10,281 nt of DNA. Origin: Candidatus Levyibacteriota bacterium (GTDB taxonomy: Bacteria; Patescibacteriota; Microgenomatia; Levybacterales; UBA12049). This document shows positions 5,768-10,281 of this stretch, piece by piece. Both the position numbers and the translations under genes were made by a program. Location of the stretch: contig JACOXV010000063.1 in the NCBI GenBank assembly GCA_016182225.1, positions 1 to 10,281 of the forward strand, written 5' to 3'. The notes under the pieces were generated by a model, which saw only the letters and a list, made by a program, of their open reading frames with translations, was not told the DNA's origin and did no database searches. Within the stretch, counting starts at the first letter, position 1. Every line of letters starts with the position of its first letter.

Positions 5768-7168
5768 TTATTTTAATTTCGCGAGTAAACTCGCCTTAAT
5801 TTTTTCGGCGTCGATGCGCTTTGTAAAATTACGCATTACTTGGCCTACTAAATACATTATAACGCTTTCTTTTCCCTTTTTGAAGTCCTCTACAGCTTTT
5901 GGATTTTCCTTCAACACTTTATCGATGAGTTCATTTAACTTTTCTTCGTCAATATCTGCAATTTGACTCGATTGAACTATTGTTTGAATAAGTTGTGCTA
6001 GTAGAAGCTCTTCGATATTTGGTTTTTTGTTAATTAGATAATTCGTAATCTCTTTTTCTGTTACGCCAAACTTTTTTCCGTCAATAACAGCGTTCTCAAA
6101 ATAATCAGCAAGTGGTCTTTCTCTGGTCAAAATTTCTGCATCGTAAGGAGAAAGTTTATAATCTTGTTCAAACCGAGCCCGTTTACTGTCTGGCAATTCT
6201 GGCATTTGAGATTTGAGATTTGAAATTTGAGATTCATTCCATCGAAATGGGGGAATGTCTGGTTCTGGAAAATACCGATAGTCTGCTGCTTCTTCTTTGG
6301 ACCTTTGCAATACAGTAGAGTTCGACGCTTCAACAAATCCTCTTGTTTCTTGCTTTGGAGTTTCTCCTTTGTCTAGGATTTCGGACTGTCTTTTTATCTC
6401 GTAATCAATTGCTTTCTCAACAAATCTGAATGAATTTATATTTTTAACTTCGACTTTATATAGCGGCAAATCCTTATTGGAAATTGGTTTATTGGTAGTA
6501 TTTGTAGTATTGGTATTATTCGAACGAAGTGAGATATTTGGTTCAAGTCTCATCTCGCCTTTTTCCATGTCGGCGTTTGAAACTCCAAGGTATCTGACAA
6601 TCTGCTGGAGTTTTTGTAAATATTCTTTGACTTCTTCTGCTGATTCAAAATCCGGCTCGGTTACTATTTCAACGAGCGGAACTCCGGAGCGATTAAAATC
6701 AATTAGGGAAACTTTTTCTCCGTTTATTGTTTGATGAATTAATTTGCCCGTATCCTCCTCTTGATGAACTCTTCGAATGCGAATTTTCTTTTTTAGCTTC
6801 ACACTTAGCTTCACACCCTCCGGGTGTTTTAGCTTTACACCTTCGAGTTCGACAAAACCGTTAATGCAAAACGGTTGATCGTACTGGCTTATCTGATATC
6901 CTTTAGGAAGATCAGGGTAGAAATAATTTTTTCTGTCAAATTTTGAGAAAAGAGGGATCTCGCAATTAAGAGCAAGGCCAATCATTATGCACCACTCAAT
7001 CGCTTTTTTGTTCGGAACAGGTAGAGCTCCTGGAAGTCCAAGGCAAACAGGGCATGTATATGTATTTGGTTCTTTTCCAAAATAATCAGCGGAACATCCG
7101 CAAAACATCTTAGATTTAGTCTTAAGTTCGACATGCACCTCAAGTCCTATTACAGGTGTGTATTTCAT
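5768..7168 (-). CDS. gatB: Aspartyl/glutamyl-tRNA amidotransferase subunit B
   Basis: A 466-residue subunit that binds the misacylated tRNA, activates the side-chain carboxylate with ATP and receives ammonia from GatA. The opening is [20 protein letters not shown]. Zinc-ligand cysteines are C23, C25, C39 and C42 (FCGCS, TCPVC). Other family marks are [19 protein letters not shown] (81-99), [34 protein letters not shown] and [13 protein letters not shown], followed by the C-terminal YqeY-like tRNA-binding domain (about 340-466). Three low-complexity stretches encoded by short tandem repeats lie near residues 110-128, 217-228 and 312-321. ATG 7168 overlaps the gatA TGA in an ATGA junction and fits the family's start. 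An in-frame TTG at 7192 would add eight atypical residues. A GGAGG at 7190-7186 is 17 bases upstream, too far to be ideal, so reinitiation after gatA is likely. Confidence 0.96.
   Translation of the reverse strand: MKYTPVIGLEVHVELKTKSKMFCGCSADYFGKEPNTYTCPVCLGLPGALPVPNKKAIEWCIMIGLALNCEIPLFSKFDRKNYFYPDLPKGYQISQYDQPFCINGFVELEGVKLKHPEGVKLSVKLKKKIRIRRVHQEEDTGKLIHQTINGEKVSLIDFNRSGVPLVEIVTEPDFESAEEVKEYLQKLQQIVRYLGVSNADMEKGEMRLEPNISLRSNNTNTTNTTNKPISNKDLPLYKVEVKNINSFRFVEKAIDYEIKRQSEILDKGETPKQETRGFVEASNSTVLQRSKEEAADYRYFPEPDIPPFRWNESQISNLKSQMPELPDSKRARFEQDYKLSPYDAEILTRERPLADYFENAVIDGKKFGVTEKEITNYLINKKPNIEELLLAQLIQTIVQSSQIADIDEEKLNELIDKVLKENPKAVEDFKKGKESVIMYLVGQVMRNFTKRIDAEKIKASLLAKLK
6204..6234 (-). repeat. 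Four tandem 7-base units within gatB
   Basis: On the plus strand ATTTGAG, ATTTGAG, ATTTGAA and ATTTGAG follow one another at 6204-6231, with a partial fifth unit ATT. On the coding strand it reads as SQISNLKSQ just before the conserved [10 protein letters not shown] 7-base period is not codon-based, so it looks like a DNA-level repeat that landed in, or expanded within, a coding loop without breaking the frame. Confidence 0.85.
6492..6518 (-). repeat. Three tandem 9-base units within gatB
   Basis: On the plus strand TTGGTAGTA, TTTGTAGTA and TTGGTATTA are adjacent and differ by one to two bases. On the coding strand they give the Asn/Thr run NTNTTNTTN at about residues 218-226, in a loop where the family normally has a short variable turn between NISLR and the [10 protein letters not shown] motif. 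It is frame-preserving (9 = 3 codons). Confidence 0.85.
6793..6840 (-). repeat. 12-base periodic repeat within gatB
   Basis: TTAGCTTCACAC occurs back to back at 6793-6804 and 6805-6816. A diverged 12-base unit (6817-6828) and TTAGCTTTACAC at 6829-6840 follow in the same phase. On the coding strand this yields tetrapeptide-period sequence [16 protein letters not shown] (about residues 110-125). It adds around 15 residues to a beta-strand turn just before [14 protein letters not shown]. The third unit also holds a 6-base-pair inverted repeat, ACACCC/GGGTGT (6813-6827). Confidence 0.87.
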
Positions 7169-8592
7169 AAATTTGGTTCTTTTTGCCTCCAATCCTCATT
7201 TTGGGTTGCTTGTTCAAATGCATGTCCAATTTGGAATAATATTTCTTCTGAAAAATGTGGGGCAATTATCTGCATCCCAACAGGCAAACCATTTTTGGTA
7301 AATCCTATTGGAATTGATAACGCAGGTAACCCAGTTAAGTTTGCAGTTACCGTAAAAATATCAGATAAGTACATTTTTAAGGGATCATCGACTTTTTCTC
7401 CCAATTTCCAAGGAGGAGTAGGTGAAACAGGCGCAATAATTGCATCTACATTCTCAAAAACTTTTTTAAAGTCATTAATTAACATGGTTCGTACTTGAGA
7501 TGCTTTGTTGTAATATTGATCATAATATCCAGATGATAAGGCGTGTGTACCAAGTATTATTCTTCTTTTTGCCTCCTGCCCAAAATTTTTTCTCCCGTTT
7601 CCGTAACGAATTCCATCGTACCTTGATAAATTTGATGAAACTTCAGAAGGTTGAATTATATAATAGCAGGCAGTTGCATGCTTTGAATGTGGAAGAGAAA
7701 TGTCTGGAACAATATCTGACTCTAACAAATTCTTGATTGTGTTATACGCTTTTGCTAGCAGACTTACGCTTTCGCTTTCAATGTGTTTTGAATGAAATTC
7801 GGGATCTACACCAATTCTTAATGTTTTTATTCTGTTTTGTAAATTTTTAGTGTAATCTGGTACTTCAAGGTCTGAAGCGGTAGCATCTTTTTCATCTTTT
7901 CCAGCAGTAACACCTAAAAATATTGCGCTGTCTTCAACTGTTTTCGTAAAATGTCCAATTGAGTCGTGAGATGAAGCCATTGCCACAATTCCGTAGCGAC
8001 TTACTCTCCCGTAGGTGGGTTTTAGACCTACGGTATTTGTAAAGCTTGCTGGGAGTCTTATAGACCCTCCTGTATCTGTTCCGGTTGCAGCAAGTGCCAT
8101 ATTTATTGCTACGGCTACAGCGGAACCACTACTAGATCCACCTGGTACATATTCTGGATTCCAGGGATTTTTTGTTGGGCTAAAGTCTGAGTTTTCTCCG
8201 CTTGATCCATGTGCCCATGCGTCTTGATTGGTTTTACCGATGATTATAGCTCCTGCATTTTTAAGCTTGGTAACAACAGTTGCATCGTAAGGTGGAATAT
8301 AGCCTTTTAAAACGTTTGACCCGGCAGTTGTTTCGATACCTTTAGTCGAAAACATATCTTTTAAAGCAATTGGAATTCCAAGAAGAGGAAGATCTTGTCC
8401 CGAAGCAATTAATTTATCCGCTTTTTCTGCATTTTTTATCGCCTCATCTTCGGTAAGAGTAATAAAAACATTTAATTTATGATCTGTTTGTTTGATTGCT
8501 TTTTGACAAGCTTTGGTTAACTCGACTGAAGAAAAGTCTTTTCTCTTAAGTCCTTCCTTCGCTTTTTTAATTGTTAATTTATTCAAATCCAT
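7165..8592 (-). CDS. gatA: Aspartyl/glutamyl-tRNA amidotransferase subunit A (amidase)
   Basis: A 475-residue amidase-signature enzyme that hydrolyses glutamine and feeds ammonia to GatB. The Ser-cisSer-Lys triad is visible as Lys78 ([11 protein letters not shown]), Ser153 ([13 protein letters not shown]) and nucleophile Ser177 ([13 protein letters not shown]). The [22 protein letters not shown] stretch and [18 protein letters not shown] are characteristic GatA rather than generic amidase. The segment [21 protein letters not shown] looks about 20 residues shorter than usual, since the DLYEMYxxSR-like helix between RYG and FG is missing; the frame is kept. ATG 8592 lies one base past the preceding stop, and an AGGA about 13 bases upstream is a poor ribosome binding site. 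The TGA stop overlaps gatB by 4 bases. Its gatC partner is separated from it by one gene. Confidence 0.97.
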   Translation of the reverse strand: MDLNKLTIKKAKEGLKRKDFSSVELTKACQKAIKQTDHKLNVFITLTEDEAIKNAEKADKLIASGQDLPLLGIPIALKDMFSTKGIETTAGSNVLKGYIPPYDATVVTKLKNAGAIIIGKTNQDAWAHGSSGENSDFSPTKNPWNPEYVPGGSSSGSAVAVAINMALAATGTDTGGSIRLPASFTNTVGLKPTYGRVSRYGIVAMASSHDSIGHFTKTVEDSAIFLGVTAGKDEKDATASDLEVPDYTKNLQNRIKTLRIGVDPEFHSKHIESESVSLLAKAYNTIKNLLESDIVPDISLPHSKHATACYYIIQPSEVSSNLSRYDGIRYGNGRKNFGQEAKRRIILGTHALSSGYYDQYYNKASQVRTMLINDFKKVFENVDAIIAPVSPTPPWKLGEKVDDPLKMYLSDIFTVTANLTGLPALSIPIGFTKNGLPVGMQIIAPHFSEEILFQIGHAFEQATQNEDWRQKEPNL

Positions 8593-8593
8593 A

Positions 8594-9265
8594 TTAAAAA
8601 TATCTTCCTGCTCTTTTTTGAATATGCAAGCCTTGGGTTTCTCTTATATTAAAATTACTTCCGTCAGTTTCTAAGACAACATAGCCTGTGTTTTCCAAGG
8701 ATCCACCAGGTAAATCATCAAAACTCACATAACCAATATAAGTTAAAAAACTTCTAATTAAGTTACCATGACTTACTATTAAAATTGTTTTTCCAAAATA
8801 TGCGATAGCGACCTCTTTTAAAAAATTAAAAATTCTAATCGCAGCTTCTTCGGCGCTTTCAAAAAAATCAGAATGTTTGTATTTCATCTTCTGACTTTCA
8901 GTATCCAACGCCTTAAGATCAGCCTTTACCTCATCTCTTATCTGATCATAGGTTTTTCCTTCATAAGTATCTGCATAATCGTAAAGACTTCTTTCTCTTA
9001 TTCCGTCGCCAACTTCAACTGACATTCCTCTTTTTCTTGCAATAATTTCTGCGGTTTGCCTTGTTCTTTCCATATCAGATGACATAATTAAATCCAGATG
9101 AATATCTTTAATTTTTTTTACTAAATCTTGTGATTGTCTTACTCCAAGCTTTGTAAGAGGAGACCTTATTGACTCGATTTGACCATATATTTTTCTACGC
9201 AACTCAATAATGTTCGTTTCGGACTGTGCGTGGCGGACAAGATAAATAGTAGTTAATTTATTCAT
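8594..9265 (-). CDS. Histidine phosphatase family protein (phosphoglycerate mutase-like)
   Basis: A 223-residue cytoplasmic protein of the histidine phosphatase superfamily, which works through a phosphohistidine intermediate. The catalytic set is present: RHAQSETN with Arg11 and His12 (RHG in most members, here RHA), Arg67 in SSDMERTRQTA, Glu91 in RERSLYDYA and the second histidine His166 in IVSHGNLIRSF. Substrate cannot be deduced; cofactor-dependent phosphoglycerate mutase, a broad sugar or nucleotide phosphatase, or a cobC-like enzyme are all compatible. ATG 9265 overlaps the gatC stop by 8 bases, with AAGGA about 10 bases upstream. The gene ends one base before gatA. It therefore sits inside the gatCAB cluster and must be co-expressed with it. 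No part of the known amidotransferase reaction calls for such an enzyme. Confidence 0.9.
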   Translation of the reverse strand: MNKLTTIYLVRHAQSETNIIELRRKIYGQIESIRSPLTKLGVRQSQDLVKKIKDIHLDLIMSSDMERTRQTAEIIARKRGMSVEVGDGIRERSLYDYADTYEGKTYDQIRDEVKADLKALDTESQKMKYKHSDFFESAEEAAIRIFNFLKEVAIAYFGKTILIVSHGNLIRSFLTYIGYVSFDDLPGGSLENTGYVVLETDGSNFNIRETQGLHIQKRAGRYF

Positions 9266-9542
9266 TATCCAAAATTCCTTTTACTTTAAACATTCCATTA
9301 TGCTTGGACTTTGTATTAGAAAGTGCTTCATCTTGGGAGAGGGAAGGGGAGGAAGTGTCCTTTCTAGAAATATTCTGAAGTCCTGTAATATTATCTGCTG
9401 GTTCTATGTTTGATGTATCTACCTCATTGAGATTTTCTATATATTCAAGGGTTTCCTCGAGCTGTTTTCCAAATTTTGTCTTTTCTTTCTCAGACAGGGG
9501 AAGATTTGCTAATTTTGCAACGTGGGATATATCAAACTTCAT
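9258..9542 (-). CDS. gatC: Aspartyl/glutamyl-tRNA amidotransferase subunit C
   Basis: A 94-residue subunit that wraps around and stabilises the GatA-GatB interface. Family marks are HVAKLANLPLSEKEKTKF near the start, ETLEYIENLNEVDTSNIEP in the middle, and the C-terminal GMFKVKGIL that stands in for the usual yFkVPxvl. The middle linker (NITGLQNISRKDTSSPSLS) is somewhat Ser/Thr-rich. ATG 9542 is chosen because homology begins at MKFDISHVAKLA. An upstream in-frame extension to 9614 overlaps the preceding gene and adds unrelated residues. The start is 7 bases after the upstream stop, and only a weak ribosome binding site is seen in ATTCAAGC. The last codons overlap the phosphatase gene by 8 bases. 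Confidence 0.94.
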   Translation of the reverse strand: MKFDISHVAKLANLPLSEKEKTKFGKQLEETLEYIENLNEVDTSNIEPADNITGLQNISRKDTSSPSLSQDEALSNTKSKHNGMFKVKGILDNE

Positions 9543-9549
9543 GCTTGAA

Positions 9550-10281
9550 TTATATTTCAATTTGAAGTTGTTTTGCAATCGCAGAGTGAGCCTGCCATTC
9601 GATGGTGTCATCAAGAGGAGGAAGGTCTTTGATATTAAGGGAAAGCATAATTAAATAATCGGCAAAATGAGAATTTTTTGGAAGTATGGGGCCATGCATA
9701 TATGTCCCGAAACTATTTTTATATATAGCTCCTTCAAATCCCTCTTCATTGTTCCCAAAGCCCTTTAGTACTTTACCTAAAGGTTCAACTTTGCTTCCAA
9801 GAATAGTTCTGCCGCCGTGATTTTCAAAGCCTATGATTGGTTTTTTCAATCCTTCAATATTTGGCTTAATTGCGATATTTCCGATTAGTCTTTTAATATT
9901 TTCGCCTGGATTTTCGGTATAAAGATCAAAAATTCCCAAACCATCAACAATTGTCCCGTTCGCCTCTTTATAATACTTGCCTAGGAATTGAAAACCGCCA
10001 CAAACATAAAGTCCCGGGAGGCCTTTTTCTATAGCATCAGCCAAAGTTTTTTTCTTTTTTTTCAAATCTTCATTAACAATTGTTTGCTGTCTATCTTGTG
10101 CACCTCCCATAAGAAGAAGATCACATTTTTTAATTTCGTCTTCCGAAAACCCAACATTAAGATTTTTTACTTCCGCTTTTATTCCGCGCCACTCCATACG
10201 TTTGGTCAAACAGATTATATTTCCTCTGTCTCCATATATATTCATCAGCTCCGGATAAAGCCAACCGATTGTAATTTTTTT
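9550..10281 (-). CDS. gatD: Lipid II isoglutaminyl synthase, glutaminase subunit GatD (5' end cut by window edge)
   Basis: A CobB/CobQ-type class I glutamine amidotransferase. With MurT, GatD supplies ammonia to amidate the alpha-carboxylate of D-Glu in the peptidoglycan stem peptide. An internal ATG at 10245 is not the true start: the frame continues upstream as KKITIGWLYPEL before MNIYGDRGN, the typical GatD opening, and reaches the window edge. Probably only the start codon lies outside. The nucleophile is Cys in YVCGGFQFLG (about residue 94) and the catalytic His is in TYMHGPILPKN (about residue 196). The FENHGGRT motif also fits the family. The gene ends TAA at 9550, 7 bases before gatC. 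MurT would be expected immediately upstream, outside the window; without it, a related CobQ-like amidotransferase cannot be wholly excluded. Confidence 0.9.
   Translation of the reverse strand, partial: KKITIGWLYPELMNIYGDRGNIICLTKRMEWRGIKAEVKNLNVGFSEDEIKKCDLLLMGGAQDRQQTIVNEDLKKKKKTLADAIEKGLPGLYVCGGFQFLGKYYKEANGTIVDGLGIFDLYTENPGENIKRLIGNIAIKPNIEGLKKPIIGFENHGGRTILGSKVEPLGKVLKGFGNNEEGFEGAIYKNSFGTYMHGPILPKNSHFADYLIMLSLNIKDLPPLDDTIEWQAHSAIAKQLQIEI

Noticed and set aside
6127..6336. Minus-strand 69-residue open frame inside gatB
   Set aside because: It lies in another frame of a conserved gene and its [12 protein letters not shown] segment is just the 7-base repeat read out of frame.
6813..6827. 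Inverted repeat ACACCC/GGGTGT as an intrinsic terminator
   Set aside because: It lies in the middle of gatB, and on the coding strand the stem is not followed by a T run.
6200..6840. Repeats in gatB as a CRISPR-like array
   Set aside because: Units are 7, 9 and 12 bases, differ from each other, have no spacers of CRISPR length and keep the coding frame.
7168..7192. GatB start at TTG 7192
   Set aside because: The added residues EAKRTKF are not family-like, while ATG 7168 forms a 4-base overlap with the gatA stop and gives the usual opening.
1..10281. Alternative genetic code with TGA read as Gly or Trp
   Set aside because: TGA serves as the stop of gatA, the GGDEF gene, dnaE and atpF at expected family ends, two of them in ATGA overlaps.

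Overview
The window is a gene-dense, AT-rich bacterial segment in which every supportable gene lies on the minus strand. No intergenic gap exceeds about 40 bases, and most junctions are 1-8 base overlaps or gaps of a few bases. Stops include TAA, TGA and TAG, and several genes end in TGA, so the standard bacterial code applies. The style (compact genes, AT richness, a divergent ATP synthase delta start, low-complexity loops in a tRNA amidotransferase subunit) resembles a Candidate Phyla Radiation / Patescibacteria genome, perhaps Microgenomates-like. That placement is an inference from general familiarity and was not tested by a search.

In transcription order (high to low coordinates) the layout is as follows. 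First is a GatD-type glutamine amidotransferase (lipid II amidation), cut by the window edge. Next come gatC, a histidine-phosphatase (phosphoglycerate mutase-like) gene, gatA and gatB. Then come a soluble GGDEF-domain protein and dnaE (DNA polymerase III alpha). The window ends in the start of an F-type ATP synthase operon: atpB, atpE, atpF and the first 49 codons of a probable atpH. No rRNA, tRNA, CRISPR array, insertion sequence or convincing terminator was seen.

The genes combine several core jobs. GatC, GatA and GatB form the complex that amidates misacylated Glu-tRNA(Gln) and/or Asp-tRNA(Asn). GatD normally works with MurT, presumably encoded just beyond the right edge, to amidate peptidoglycan stem glutamate. 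DnaE copies the chromosome. AtpB, AtpE and AtpF form the membrane sector of ATP synthase. The GGDEF protein and the histidine phosphatase are the two less expected passengers.

The most striking observation is that atpB is broken twice. One lesion is an apparent deletion with a frame change near 1565. The other is a perfect 38-base tandem duplication at 1041-1116 that throws the last helix out of frame. All other parts of the gene, including its coupling to atpE, look intact, so this is either very recent gene damage or an assembly error. A second theme is gatB, which carries three different short tandem repeats (12-, 9- and 7-base periods) expressed as in-frame low-complexity loops. I found no convincing undescribed system.
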